Notes under the pieces: model-generated | The model's database searches: none | The model's input: the letters and a program-made list of their open reading frames with translations, nothing else | Told to the model about the DNA's origin: nothing | Program-made: the position numbers and the translations under genes | In this document: piece after piece, positions 1 through 7,962 of the stretch | Position numbering within the stretch: the first letter of the stretch is position 1 | Layout: every line of letters begins with the position of its first letter | Origin: Desulfuromonas acetexigens | GTDB taxonomy: Bacteria > Desulfobacterota > Desulfuromonadia > Desulfuromonadales > Trichloromonadaceae | Reading direction: 5' to 3' | NCBI RefSeq assembly: GCF_900111775.1 | Contig: NZ_FOJJ01000010.1 | Coordinates: forward strand, 1 to 55,183 | Length of the DNA: 55,183 bases

Positions 1-256
1 AAATTCGCCGACCCCCTCGCGGCCGTTTGTCAAGCTAAAAATGTGGTAAGTTGTCGATTTTTATAGTTTTTCATCAAGATTATCGATTTGCGACACGAGC
101 TGCAAAAACCTAACCGGACACCACTGAGAAAAAAGAAAAGAAAAGCACGGAATTGTAATTATTTTTACATCCCTTGTTTTTATTTTTTCTACAGCCTCTT
201 TACTCAGAAAAAAATATAAAGTTCTTGCTCATTAGCGGTTCACGCCCCTGGAAGGG
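1..256. other. Island left edge, no gene called
   Basis: No supported gene lies here. Two frames are open from the window edge and stop at about 51 and 66, so a gene tail could enter from the left, but nothing in it is recognisable. The stretch ending near 125 resembles the outer end of an insertion sequence, but no partner end is visible. The rest is AT-rich with homopolymer runs and has no clear promoter for the Rhs module that follows. Confidence 0.3.
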
Positions 257-330
257 AATAAGGGGACAGGCACCAAATTGAGGTGAAGGAAAAGGAAAAG
301 GAAAAAGTAGTTGGTGCCTGTCCCCTTATT
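257..330. repeat. Palindromic repeat, copy 1 (Rhs cassette boundary)
   Basis: Perfect 20-bp inverted arms at 257-276 (AATAAGGGGACAGGCACCAA) and 311-330 enclose a purine-rich A/G spacer. The same element occurs at 3588-3655 and 7885-7952, each time immediately before a truncated Rhs core. This copy lacks the extra 5' sequence (TTAATGATTCAGC) shared by the other two. The arms look like the REP/RAYT-type palindromes scattered in many bacterial genomes, but no RAYT transposase gene is in the window. Confidence 0.85.
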
Positions 331-340
331 ATTTCCCCGG

Positions 341-1303
341 ATGCTCAAAGGGCGCAAGTTTGACTACGCCTACGACGTTCGCGGCAATCAACGCTACCGC
401 TACCTCTCGGCGGATCGGAGCAAATTCTGGGAATACACCTGGGACGGCGAAAATCGTCTGCGTCAGGCCGCGCTGACCCTCGGCGGCCAGGTGGTGCGCA
501 CCCTCAGCTTCAAGTACGACCCCTTTGGTCGACGCATTGAGAAACAGGTGAGCGACACCGCAAGCACCGTCACCACGACCTACGTCTACGACGGCGAGAA
601 TATCGTCTTCACCACCGTCAACGACGGCACCAACACCACGACCAGCCACACCATCCACGGCCCCGGCATCGACGAACCGTTGGCCCAGATCACCAATGGA
701 ACCAGCACCTACTACCACGCCGACGGCCTGGGCAGCATCGTCGCCCTGACCGACGCCGCTGGCCAGATCGTGCAGCGCATCACCTACGACGCTTTCGGCC
801 TACCGACCGCCACCGACCCCAGTTTTGCCAACAGCTATGCCTTTACGGCAAGGGAGTGGGATAAGGAGCTCGGACTGTATTACTACCGGGCGCGGTATTA
901 TGACCCGATGGAGGGGCGGTTTGTGAGTAAGGACCCGATTGGGTTTGCTGGGGGAATAAACGTCTACGCTTACGTTGAAAACAACCCAGTTAACCTGGTT
1001 GACCCTGATGGAAGGTTCGCCATTCTCCCTGTTTTAGCCATAATTGGAACTGTTTATGGTGTTTTAGAGGGAGTCGATTATGTAACAAGCGTATATTACA
1101 ATAGTATTATTTTAAAGCACCTGCAAGAACAAGAAAAATTGCTTAAGGTTCACTTGGAAAAAACTGATTGCAAAGATATTCAAAAAATAAATTTATTAAA
1201 TGAAGCAATAAAAGCAAATGCCCTACAACAAACAAGGATTGGGTTAGGTCTTGGAAAAGACACTATTAGTATTTTTTACGGAAAAGCTACAGATAGAAGA
1301 TAG
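341..1303 (+). CDS. Orphan Rhs C-terminal module 1
   Basis: This is the last part of an Rhs/YD-repeat protein, about 320 aa from the first ATG. YD repeats (for example YAYDVRGNQRYRYL) lead into the conserved RHS core end YYYRARYYDPMEGRF..DPIGFAGG and then the DPDG motif where Rhs toxins are cleaved (about residues 205-230). The last ~95 residues form a unique tip with one hydrophobic stretch and a charged helix. A full Rhs protein exceeds 1000 aa, so this is only a fragment. The frame stays open back to a TTG at 311 inside the palindromic repeat. There is no Shine-Dalgarno before either start, so it is probably a silent donor cassette. From about nucleotide 640 the core differs from modules 2 and 3, suggesting mosaicism. 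The toxic activity of the tip is unknown. Confidence 0.75.
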   Translation: MLKGRKFDYAYDVRGNQRYRYLSADRSKFWEYTWDGENRLRQAALTLGGQVVRTLSFKYDPFGRRIEKQVSDTASTVTTTYVYDGENIVFTTVNDGTNTTTSHTIHGPGIDEPLAQITNGTSTYYHADGLGSIVALTDAAGQIVQRITYDAFGLPTATDPSFANSYAFTAREWDKELGLYYYRARYYDPMEGRFVSKDPIGFAGGINVYAYVENNPVNLVDPDGRFAILPVLAIIGTVYGVLEGVDYVTSVYYNSIILKHLQEQEKLLKVHLEKTDCKDIQKINLLNEAIKANALQQTRIGLGLGKDTISIFYGKATDRR

Positions 1304-1318
1304 ATATTGGGGGTGACT

Positions 1319-1522
1319 ATGGATGGTTTTGGTCTTATTTTGGCTAGTCTCTTAATAGAGACAATTGCATTGATATTAATATCAAAAGTAAAGGCTAAAT
1401 ATAATATTATAGATAAAATTGTAAAAAAAATTGTACTTCTAGTGTGTGCTTCAATTTTTTTTCAGACAATATTTGTATTAGGTAAATTGTATTTATATTT
1501 GATTTATAACAAAATTATATGA
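1319..1522 (+). CDS. Small membrane protein, candidate Rhs immunity protein
   Basis: This 67-aa protein has two predicted membrane helices (about residues 3-20 and 36-60) separated by a lysine-rich loop (KVKAKYNIIDKIVKK). I chose the ATG at 1319 because a purine-rich GGGGGTGA lies just upstream; a TTG at 1307 is also in frame. The gene starts 15 bp after Rhs module 1, which is the usual place for the cognate immunity gene of an Rhs tip. It is AT-rich compared with the GC-rich Rhs core, like other tip/immunity pairs. The immunity role rests on position alone, and I recognise no family. Confidence 0.55.
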   Translation: MDGFGLILASLLIETIALILISKVKAKYNIIDKIVKKIVLLVCASIFFQTIFVLGKLYLYLIYNKII

Positions 1523-1616
1523 CTATGCGTAAGTCCAAAATAACCCATTTAACTGGGCTGATCCGTGGGGATTATGGTCTGTCACAATTGATTTCTACAC
1601 TGGATTTGGTGGTGGA

Positions 1617-2870
1617 CACTGCTGTCTCACAGTTTCACAGCAGGCATAACTGACCGTTCTGCAAGCCGTTTTCCGGCGTTGGCGGGTTAAATAGTTCCGT
1701 CAAATCCCGTCGCTCGAACAAGTTCAGTTGCAATATCCGCAACATCCGTTGTAACGAGGCGCCGATCTTCGACTGGAACTTCAGAAACGACAGCACCAGG
1801 TAGGCGCACAGGGCGATCCAGAGCTGAGTCTTCACCGCGTTCATGGAGGTGCCGAGGAAGCTCTTCACCTTCAGGTTCTGTTTGATCCACTTGAAGAAGA
1901 GCTCGATCTGCCAGCGCTCCTTGTAGAGATCGGCCACCGTTTGCGCCGGAAGGTCCAGGGCGTTGGTCACGAACTGATAGACGATGTCCGTTTCCGCGTC
2001 CCGATAGGTCACCAGCCGGAAGGTTTCGGAAAGATTCCCCAGCCGGATTTCGCGGTCTTCCGTCACTCCCGGACTTTTACGGCCCCGGCGCTTTTTGCCG
2101 GGCGTGACGATGGCGTTGCTCTTGAGGCGGGAGACGAAGAACACCCCGTCGTCGCACAGTTCCCGATACCAGGCGTAGTCGGTGTAGCCGCGATCGAAGA
2201 CCACGTAGGAGCCCTTGGGGAGCGCGAGGGTCCGGGCCAGATTGATTTCGTGTTCCCGGCCCGCGGTCAAATCGACAAAGGCGGGCAGATAGCCGTCGGC
2301 GTCGAGTCCGACATGAAGCTTGGCCGCGCCCTTGGTCTTCTGGTACTTGGCCCAGGGGAACAGGGACAGGGTCAGGTCGAGCAGGGAGGCATCCAGCAGA
2401 TAGATCTTCCCGTTCAGCTTGAATTTCCTGTTCCGTGGCGCCATCGACTGACAGCGCCCCAGCAACCGCCGGAACAGCTCCTCATAGAGCGTATGGGGCT
2501 GATTCTCGTTGCAGCGCGCCAGGGTTGCCCGGCTGAACGCCTTGATGCCCAGGTGGTAGATCTTTTGACCTTGAACGGCGAGGTTATCCACCACATCCCG
2601 CAGGCTGCATCGGCCGGACAGCTGCGCCGTCAGCATGGCGACGAACTGAGTCCAGCGGGTAAACGAACGAAACTTCTGCCCGGTGTGATGCTTATTGGCC
2701 AGGGACTGAAATTCATGTCTCGGGAAAATTCGTACTATTTGCGAAAGAACGGTGCTACAATGCGGCATGGCTCGGAACTCCTTAGTTTTATAATGGTTTT
2801 GGCGAACACATTATAACGCAAAGGAGCCTCCGGGCCTTCTATTTTCTGTTCAAACTGTGAGACAGCAGTG
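1617..2870 (-). mobile_element. Complete IS4-family insertion sequence
   Basis: The element is 1254 bp with matching 19-bp ends (CACTGCTGTCTCACAGTTT at the left, its complement at the right). It is flanked by the identical 9-bp direct repeat GGTGGTGGA at 1608-1616 and 2871-2879. One full-length transposase gene occupies most of it. Intact ends, gene and duplication point to a recent insertion into the Rhs tip fragment. Confidence 0.9.
1635..2768 (-). CDS. IS4-family transposase
   Basis: This is a 377-aa DDE transposase. The N-terminal ~70 residues match the DUF4372 type seen in IS4-family enzymes (RIFPRHEFQSLANKHHTGQKF). The catalytic core includes LLDASLLDL, then FDRGYTDYAWY for the second Asp, then the Y-x2-R-x3-E-x6-K signature in YKERWQIELFFKWIKQNLK. 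The length is normal for the family and no frameshift is visible. It cuts and pastes its own element between 1617 and 2870. The gene lies antisense to the surrounding Rhs fragment. Confidence 0.92.
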   Translation of the reverse strand: MPHCSTVLSQIVRIFPRHEFQSLANKHHTGQKFRSFTRWTQFVAMLTAQLSGRCSLRDVVDNLAVQGQKIYHLGIKAFSRATLARCNENQPHTLYEELFRRLLGRCQSMAPRNRKFKLNGKIYLLDASLLDLTLSLFPWAKYQKTKGAAKLHVGLDADGYLPAFVDLTAGREHEINLARTLALPKGSYVVFDRGYTDYAWYRELCDDGVFFVSRLKSNAIVTPGKKRRGRKSPGVTEDREIRLGNLSETFRLVTYRDAETDIVYQFVTNALDLPAQTVADLYKERWQIELFFKWIKQNLKVKSFLGTSMNAVKTQLWIALCAYLVLSFLKFQSKIGASLQRMLRILQLNLFERRDLTELFNPPTPENGLQNGQLCLL

Positions 2871-3220
2871 GGTGGTGGAATTGTATTTGGTCAAAACGAT
2901 GATGGGAGTGTGTTCCTGACGGCCAGGGGTGGGATTGGGAAAGGCGGAGGTCTCTCTTATTCCCCAACCGGCGGGTCTCCTGGGTATGACCCATGCCAGA
3001 CCAATCAAGATTTTAATGCGTATCTTGGGTTTTTTGCTGAAGCTGCGGCCGAATTGGGCCCAGGAAAAATTGGTGCGGGAAAACAGGATGGATTGCACAG
3101 CAAAGACATGGTCGAGGCATATCCATATAGAGAGAATAATTTCGTTGACCCGGGTGTTGTTGTTCCTGGTACCAAAGGGGCGAGACTGGGCGCTTCTATC
3201 GGTATAGAAGGTGGTTTCGT

Positions 3221-3562
3221 GTGGAAGCATTAAGTAGACATCTTAAAATAAAAAGCATTTTAATATTTTTGATATTGTTTATCACTGTTTGTAGTTTTGT
3301 TTATTATGGTTCATACAAAAGTAAAGCTTTTCTGTTTGCAAGAGATTACATTTCTAATAATAAAGATATTTATGAAAAATATGGTTACCTAGAAAAGGTG
3401 TGGTTAAACCCATTTGGTATAAGTATTAAGGAGAGAGGGATATCTGGAGATGCGAATTTAAATGTCACCATATTTACAAACACCGGAAAACATAAATTAA
3501 ATATTAAACTAAAAAAAATTAGTAACACTTGGCAGGTAGAATCGGTAAGTGAAAGATATTAA
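3221..3562 (+). CDS. Small membrane-anchored protein, candidate immunity protein
   Basis: This 113-aa protein starts at a GTG (3221) that overlaps the stop of the split Rhs tip (3231-3233), with AGAAGGTGG a few bases upstream; that implies translational coupling to the tip. An N-terminal membrane helix (about residues 11-32, ILIFLILFITVCSFVYYG) is followed by a soluble domain with alternating beta-type segments (NLNVTIFTNTGKHKLNIKLKKISNTWQV). The layout recalls small Coa1-like or DUF-type immunity proteins, but I cannot assign a family. Since its putative toxin is now disrupted, it may persist as an orphan immunity gene. It is AT-rich, like the other tips in this island. Confidence 0.6.
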   Translation: MEALSRHLKIKSILIFLILFITVCSFVYYGSYKSKAFLFARDYISNNKDIYEKYGYLEKVWLNPFGISIKERGISGDANLNVTIFTNTGKHKLNIKLKKISNTWQVESVSERY

Positions 3563-3587
3563 GGTAGTTTTAATGATTCAGCAAGGG

Positions 3588-3655
3588 AATAAGGGGACAG
3601 TCACCAAATTGAGGTAAAGGAAAAGGAAAAAGTAGTTGGTGCCTGTCCCCTTATT
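3588..3655. repeat. Palindromic repeat, copy 2 (Rhs cassette boundary)
   Basis: Inverted arms at 3588-3607 (AATAAGGGGACAGTCACCAA) and 3636-3655 carry one mismatch, GTCACC against GGCACC. The sequence from TTAATGATTCAGC at 3569 through this repeat and into the Rhs core is shared with copy 3 from 7867. Confidence 0.85.
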
Positions 3656-3665
3656 ATTTCCCCGG

Positions 3666-4739
3666 ATGCTCAAAGGGCGCAAGTTCGACTACGCCTACGA
3701 CGTTCGCGGCAATCAACGCTACCGCTACCTCTCGGCGGATCGGAGCAAATTCTGGGAATACACCTGGGACGGCGAAAATCGTCTGCGTCAGGCCGCGCTG
3801 ACCCTCGGCGGCCAGGTGGTGCGCACCCTCAGCTTCAAGTACGACCCCTTTGGTCGACGCATTGAGAAACAGGTGAGCGACACCGCAAGCACCGTCACCA
3901 CGACCTACGTCTACGACGGCGAGAATATCGTCTTCACCACCGTCAACGACGGCACCGCCACCACGACCAGCCACTATGTCCACGGACCCGGCATCGACGA
4001 ACCGTTGGCGATGGTTGTAAACGGCCAAAGCTCCTACTACCACGCCGACGGCCTCGGCAGCATCGTCGCCCTGACCGATGCCGCCAAGAACGTCATCCAG
4101 CGGTATGGGTATGATTCCTTCGGGATGGTGACGGCGGAGAATCCGGAGTTTGGGAATTTCTATGCCTTCACCGGCCGGGAGTGGGATCGGGAGTTGGGGC
4201 TGTATTACTACCGAGCGCGGTATTATGACCCGATGGAGGGGCGGTTTATCTCAAGAGATCCGATTGGGTTTGCTGGGGGGGATGTGAACATCTACGCATA
4301 CGTCCAGAATCAGCCGGTTGATTTTTCAGATCCTTATGGTTTGTTGAACCCAGCAAAAACATCTGTCGGACTTATAAATGCATCAAGGGGAATACAAAGC
4401 ATAGCAAAAGGGGTAGGCACAATTGCTGCCGGTACAATTGCAATACCTTTCACTGGCGGTATTTCAGGCCCAACTGCGGACACGATTGGGGCTGCTCAAA
4501 TTGCGCTTGGATTTGCAAATCTCAATAGAGGTATGCAGCAGGCAAGTGAGGCATATTCAGAAAACATGGATGAGGCTTCTTGGAAAAATTTATTGGGTTT
4601 GGCACCATTTGGACAAAAATTTGACGATCCTTGTGAGCCAGGTCCTATAGAATATTTTTCAGGTGTTTGGGATAAGATTGTGGCTGATCCATATAATGCT
4701 GCAAAAGGGGCAATTAAAGATTTTTTTGCATTTGATTAA
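3666..4739 (+). CDS. Orphan Rhs C-terminal module 2
   Basis: This ~357-aa Rhs fragment counts from ATG 3666. Its core is almost identical to that of module 3 (SSYYHADGLGSIVALTDAA, YYYRARYYDPMEGRFISRDP, GFAGGDVN) and ends in the cleavage motif DPYGLL. The tip of ~135 aa has a long hydrophobic Gly/Ala-rich segment (GVGTIAAGTIAIPFTGG...GAAQIALGFANL) that could insert in membranes or help translocation, and it ends in an acidic/aromatic tail. There is no Shine-Dalgarno at the ATG, and the frame runs back to a TTG in the repeat. Like its neighbours it is probably a promoterless cassette that becomes useful only after recombination with a full-length rhs gene elsewhere. Confidence 0.75.
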   Translation: MLKGRKFDYAYDVRGNQRYRYLSADRSKFWEYTWDGENRLRQAALTLGGQVVRTLSFKYDPFGRRIEKQVSDTASTVTTTYVYDGENIVFTTVNDGTATTTSHYVHGPGIDEPLAMVVNGQSSYYHADGLGSIVALTDAAKNVIQRYGYDSFGMVTAENPEFGNFYAFTGREWDRELGLYYYRARYYDPMEGRFISRDPIGFAGGDVNIYAYVQNQPVDFSDPYGLLNPAKTSVGLINASRGIQSIAKGVGTIAAGTIAIPFTGGISGPTADTIGAAQIALGFANLNRGMQQASEAYSENMDEASWKNLLGLAPFGQKFDDPCEPGPIEYFSGVWDKIVADPYNAAKGAIKDFFAFD

Positions 4740-4762
4740 GTACATATATAGAGGTCGGTTCA

Positions 4763-4906
4763 ATGGCAAAAATTAAAGAAATCATCTTGAAGATCCTTGG
4801 CTTTTTTAACACAACTTTAACTTCTGTAGATGTTATTTTATTAATTATTGTTTTAGTATGTTTTGTGCTAGGGGTTATAGTCTTTTTATTTAATAAGCTG
4901 TTTTAA
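4763..4906 (+). CDS. 47-aa membrane miniprotein after Rhs module 2
   Basis: This short frame begins MAKIKEIILKILGFF and has a strongly hydrophobic C-terminal helix (about residues 24-43, VILLIIVLVCFVLGVIVFLF). GAGGTCGG precedes the ATG at a sensible distance. It starts 24 bp after the stop of module 2, the slot where an immunity gene would sit. A single helix with a basic amphipathic N-terminus could equally be a toxin-like or accessory peptide. No family is recognised. Confidence 0.5.
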   Translation: MAKIKEIILKILGFFNTTLTSVDVILLIIVLVCFVLGVIVFLFNKLF

Positions 4907-5117
4907 AAAGCAAGGTGAGAAAGCAAAGTGGCAGATCTACAAAAATCAAATAACATGGCTCCAGAGAAAACATGCCCATTGGATGTATCTCAAGGAGCCA
5001 GCCCCTGAAATGTTGATTGCCACTCGGAGGTAAAATGCGTCTTTCCAGAATCGTCATTAAACATGAAAAGGATGGCATATGCTCCCACCTAAACGCTGCC
5101 TGTATTCCCTGGGGCTG
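4907..5117. other. Remnant DNA with a truncated copy of the 9959 gene start
   Basis: Nucleotides 5055-5117 are nearly identical to 9933-9997: the leader and first ~13 codons of the secreted TSP3-repeat gene, with a 2-nt indel and one substitution. The copy stops exactly at the left end of the IS3 element, and the rest of the gene is absent on the other side. A short frame from ATG 5035 (Shine-Dalgarno CGGAGG) runs into the IS and is not credible as a gene. Confidence 0.75.
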
Positions 5118-5189
5118 TGAGGTGGTCCCCAAAATTCGGACAGTGTAGTAAGGTGGGTAGCCGCACACCGACGAAGGAGGTACCACCTG

Positions 5190-5477
5190 ATGAGCAAAAC
5201 GAAACGTACGCGCTACTCCGCCGAGTTCAAGGCCAAGGTCGCCCTGGAAGCGATCAAGGGCGAGCAGACAATTTCCGAGCTGGGTAGCCGCTATGGGCTG
5301 CATCCCAACATGATTACCAACTGGAAACGGCAGGCCATCGACAACATGGCCGAGGCTTTTTCCAGTAAAGCCGAACGGGCGCGAACCGCAGATGATGCCC
5401 AGATCAAAGATTTGCACGCAAAAATCGGGCAACTCACGGTGGAACGGGATTTTTTGGCCAAAGCCTTCGGTCGTTGA
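5190..5477 (+). CDS. IS3-family OrfA (helix-turn-helix subunit)
   Basis: This is a 95-aa HTH_Tnp_1-type protein. Residues ~8-50 (RYSAEFKAKVALEAIKGEQTISELGSRYGLHPNMITNWK) form the DNA-binding helix-turn-helix, and a C-terminal leucine-zipper-like segment (IKDLHAKIGQLTVERDFL) follows. The start is preceded by GAAGGAGG. A run of T (ATTTTTTGG near 5449) lies just before the stop and could serve as a slippery site for making an OrfAB fusion. The stop codon overlaps the TTG start of orfB. Confidence 0.9.
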   Translation: MSKTKRTRYSAEFKAKVALEAIKGEQTISELGSRYGLHPNMITNWKRQAIDNMAEAFSSKAERARTADDAQIKDLHAKIGQLTVERDFLAKAFGR

Positions 5478-6349
5478 GTCATTCTCGAAGGAAGAACCTG
5501 GTCGAACCTGACCATCCCCGACTCAGCATTGTGCGTCAATGCGAACTGTTAACCGTCAATCGATCCTCGTATTACTATCGGCCAAGCGGTGAAACGGCGC
5601 TGAATCTGGAACTGATGCGCCTGATCGACAAGCAGCACCTCGAAACGCCCTACTATGGAGCCCGGCAAATGGCCCGACATCTGCGCCGTCAAGGGTATGG
5701 GGTTAGCCGCAAGAGGATCGGTCGCCTGATGCGGCTCATGGGCCTCTGTGCCATCTATCAGAAACCGAACACCTCGAAACCGAATCTGCAACACAAGATC
5801 TACCCGTATCTTCTGCGCGGACTGACAATCGAGAAGCCCAATCAGGTCTGGTGCGCCGACATTACCTACATCCCCATGCGGCGCGGCTTTCTGTATCTGG
5901 TCGCCATCATGGACTGGGCCAGCCGCAAGGTTCTCTCCTGGCGCTTGTCCAATACCATGGATTCCGACTTCTGCGTGGACGCGCTCGAAGATGCATTAGC
6001 CCGCTATGGCAAGCCCGAAATCTTCAACACCGACCAAGGCAGTCAGTTCACCAGCGACGCCTTCACCGATGCGCTCAAGGGCGCCGAGATCCGCATCTCC
6101 ATGGACGGCAAGGGGCGCTGGATGGACAACGTCATGATCGAGAGACTCTGGCGCTCACTGAAATACGAAAGCATTTACCTCCATGCCTATGAGGGCGGAA
6201 GCGAGGTGCGACAAGGGCTCAGGCACTGGATCGACCAGTACAATACAAGCCGCCCTCACTCCAGTCTGGACGACAGAACTCCGGATGAGGCATATTGGCA
6301 AAAACCCCGACCCGGCTACGCTGGCCCGGCTCTCCAACTGGCGGCATAA
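5474..6349 (+). CDS. IS3-family OrfB (DDE transposase)
   Basis: This 291-aa rve-type integrase-core protein has an HTH_21-like N-terminal part (residues ~45-105) and all three catalytic positions: Asp in WCADITYIP, Asp in FNTDQGSQF, and Glu in NVMIERLWRSLKYE, followed by the usual QYNTSRPHSSLDDRTP. The listed start is the TTG overlapping the orfA stop. The frame is -1 relative to orfA, so expression by frameshifting or reinitiation are both possible. It appears intact. Confidence 0.9.
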   Translation: MSHSRRKNLVEPDHPRLSIVRQCELLTVNRSSYYYRPSGETALNLELMRLIDKQHLETPYYGARQMARHLRRQGYGVSRKRIGRLMRLMGLCAIYQKPNTSKPNLQHKIYPYLLRGLTIEKPNQVWCADITYIPMRRGFLYLVAIMDWASRKVLSWRLSNTMDSDFCVDALEDALARYGKPEIFNTDQGSQFTSDAFTDALKGAEIRISMDGKGRWMDNVMIERLWRSLKYESIYLHAYEGGSEVRQGLRHWIDQYNTSRPHSSLDDRTPDEAYWQKPRPGYAGPALQLAA

Positions 6350-6407
6350 TCATGAAGGCTACCCACCTTATTCCCGCCGCCGACCTGTCCTAACAACCGG
6401 GGCCACC

Positions 6408-7757
6408 TTAACCCAGGCGCCGGTAGACTCCGGCAAAGGCTTCGAAGTTCAGGCCGCTGTGGCGACTGAAGCGCAGTCGCAAGCGTCGGCCGGTCTCGAT
6501 CAGTCGGGCGGCGAGGTACATCAGTTCTTGCATGACGGTCTTGAGCCGCCGCCGTTTGGCGCCGTGTCGTACCGGGGTCTTGTCGCCGAGCAGGCCGAGT
6601 TGTCCGATGTAGCGAAGGACGTTGTAGGCGAGCGCGGCGCAGCTCATGACCAGACTGTTGACCTCGAATTTGCCTGAGGGCAGGCGCTCCAGATCCATGT
6701 CGGTTTTGAGTTCGCTGTGAAACTGCTCGCTGGTGCCGTGATCCTGATAGAGGGCGATGATCTTTTCGGCGGGCAGGTTCAGAGTGGTCCACCAGCCCTC
6801 CAACTCGATCTCGGGTTCCAGCAGCCCCTGGCCTTTTTTGTCGGTGGAGCGCTCGATGACCCGAACGACCCGACGGCAGGTCAGTTCCTGTTTGACGCCG
6901 TTTTCGTCGGTCCAGACATGATTCTCCCGAACATTCAGGATTGCGACGCGTTTCCCCGGTCGCGGATCACTGACCGATCCTTCGGAAAAAGCCCGTTGCC
7001 GCCAGTGGCTTTTGCTCTGCCCCCGAGGATTCCACTTCAAGATGTAGTCGGTTCGCTCGTGGCGGGCCAGCTCGATGCGGGTCTCCCAGGCATCGTGGGC
7101 CGAATCGAGCCGCACCAGCAAGGGCGCGGCGGTGAGCGCCAGCGCTTTGTGTAAGACCCGGGCGAGGAAGGGGACGAAGTTCTTCTGGCTGTGCTGGGAG
7201 CCCTCGCGGTGCTCGATCTCCAGCAGCCACCCTTCCAGGGCCAGATAGGCGGCGATCGGAGCGTAGCCGTCGTATCCTTGGTAGGTACGCGACACCCCTT
7301 TTTTCTTGGTGCCGGAGTTGTCCATGGTGAAGACGTCGATATCCAGGGGAACATGTCCCATCGGCAGCGCCGACATCAACGCCTGCGACTTACGCAGGAA
7401 TTCGGTGGCGCAAAAGTTCACAATGGTTCGAAATACCTCGGCCTGCTCTTCCATCCGCTGCCGCAAGGTCGGCTCGGAGGGAACCTCCTTCAGGCCCAGG
7501 GATTCCCGGAAAAAGCGATCCTGACGAAAGCCGCTGATCGCCTCGAAGTCACTCTTGCCGAGACACAGCAGACCGATGTAGCTCCGGATGACATCGGCAT
7601 GGGCGATGGCCCCCTTCTTCAAGCGGGAAACGGCCCCCAGACGCGAGGTCAAACTGGTAAAACGATTCAGGCACAAACCGATGAGCGCCAGCCCGGAATG
7701 GGAGGTGTAAAACTCATCTTTGGACTTCTCAATGATCAAGCGTTTCATAGAATTCAC
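6408..7757 (-). CDS. IS1380-family transposase
   Basis: This 449-aa protein contains the IS1380-type DDE_Tnp_1 layout, with LDIDVFTMDNSGTKKKGVSRTY, LLVRLDSAHDAWETR and the glutamate region QDHGTSEQFHSELKTDMDLERLPSG. The length is normal. The last residues are GVYRRLG, and the stop codon (TAA, complement of 6408-6410) coincides with the last three bases of the abutting IS3 terminal repeat, so the native C-terminus may have been replaced. Start ATG at 7757; a second ATG three codons in is also possible. Confidence 0.9.
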   Translation of the reverse strand: MNSMKRLIIEKSKDEFYTSHSGLALIGLCLNRFTSLTSRLGAVSRLKKGAIAHADVIRSYIGLLCLGKSDFEAISGFRQDRFFRESLGLKEVPSEPTLRQRMEEQAEVFRTIVNFCATEFLRKSQALMSALPMGHVPLDIDVFTMDNSGTKKKGVSRTYQGYDGYAPIAAYLALEGWLLEIEHREGSQHSQKNFVPFLARVLHKALALTAAPLLVRLDSAHDAWETRIELARHERTDYILKWNPRGQSKSHWRQRAFSEGSVSDPRPGKRVAILNVRENHVWTDENGVKQELTCRRVVRVIERSTDKKGQGLLEPEIELEGWWTTLNLPAEKIIALYQDHGTSEQFHSELKTDMDLERLPSGKFEVNSLVMSCAALAYNVLRYIGQLGLLGDKTPVRHGAKRRRLKTVMQELMYLAARLIETGRRLRLRFSRHSGLNFEAFAGVYRRLG

Positions 7758-7866
7758 CCGCCAAGTGAGTTTTCGACGGGCTGAATCTTAGCACAAGAAG
7801 TGAATAAAATCAGTATTTTATGCGCATTCGCAAGAACTTTTCTGATTATGATCTTACGGATTCAGG
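6408..7866 (-). mobile_element. IS1380-family element, 3' end lost at the IS3 junction
   Basis: The transposase-proximal end is at 7866, where the minus strand starts CCTGAATCCGTAAG; CC is the usual first dinucleotide of IS1380-type ends. The island repeat block TTAATGATTCAGC follows directly at 7867. On the other side no matching end is found: the IS3 terminal repeat starts at the transposase stop codon. The element therefore looks trimmed by the IS3 insertion or a later deletion. Confidence 0.75.
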
Positions 7867-7884
7867 TTAATGATTCAGCAAGGG

Positions 7885-7952
7885 AATAAGGGGACAGTCA
7901 CCAAATTGAGGTAAAGGAAAAGGAAAAAGTAGTTGGTGCCTGTCCCCTTATT
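7885..7952. repeat. Palindromic repeat, copy 3 (Rhs cassette boundary)
   Basis: Inverted arms at 7885-7904 and 7933-7952 match copy 2, including the GTCACC variant. The direct repeat shared with copy 2 starts at 7867, right at the IS1380 end, and continues through the Rhs core. Confidence 0.85.
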
Positions 7953-7962
7953 ATTTCCCCGG

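Larger units (their letters stand above)
1523..3233 (+). pseudogene. Rhs core-tip fragment split by an IS4 element
   Basis: Nucleotides 1533-1616 encode the Rhs junction sequence NNPFNWADPWGLW and the start of a tip; the same frame resumes at 2880 and ends at 3233. Removing the IS (1617-2870) and one copy of the 9-bp duplication restores a continuous frame reading ...YTGFGGG-IVFGQNDDG.... The tip is about 145 aa and glycine-rich, ending SIGIEGGFVWKH. An in-frame TAA at 1530 sits where other modules have a tyrosine codon, so the fragment was already headless before the insertion. The tip resembles the glycine-rich tip of module 3 in style; no toxin family is assigned. Confidence 0.8.
5118..6410 (+). 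mobile_element. IS3-family insertion sequence
   Basis: The left end begins TGAGGTGGTCCCC at 5118; the right end reads TAAGGTGGCCCC on the opposite strand, ending at 6410. Inside the ends the sequence AAGGTGGGTAGCC is also repeated in inverted orientation. It carries the overlapping orfA/orfB pair typical of IS3. The flanks (CCCTGGGGCTG and ACCCAGGCGCC) share no direct repeat, so one flank was deleted or rearranged after insertion. Confidence 0.85.

Noticed and set aside
1-125. End of an additional insertion sequence at the left edge
   Set aside because: Only one putative end is visible, with no matching repeat or transposase, so it is noted in the edge description but not called.
311-340. 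Extended Rhs starts at TTG codons giving the N-terminus MVPVPLLFPR
   Set aside because: These residues are translated from the palindromic repeat arm, recur identically in all copies, and have no ribosome site.
5035-5149. 37-codon ORF with a good Shine-Dalgarno before the IS3 element
   Set aside because: It crosses the IS boundary and consists of the wrong frame of a duplicated leader, so it is a chance frame.
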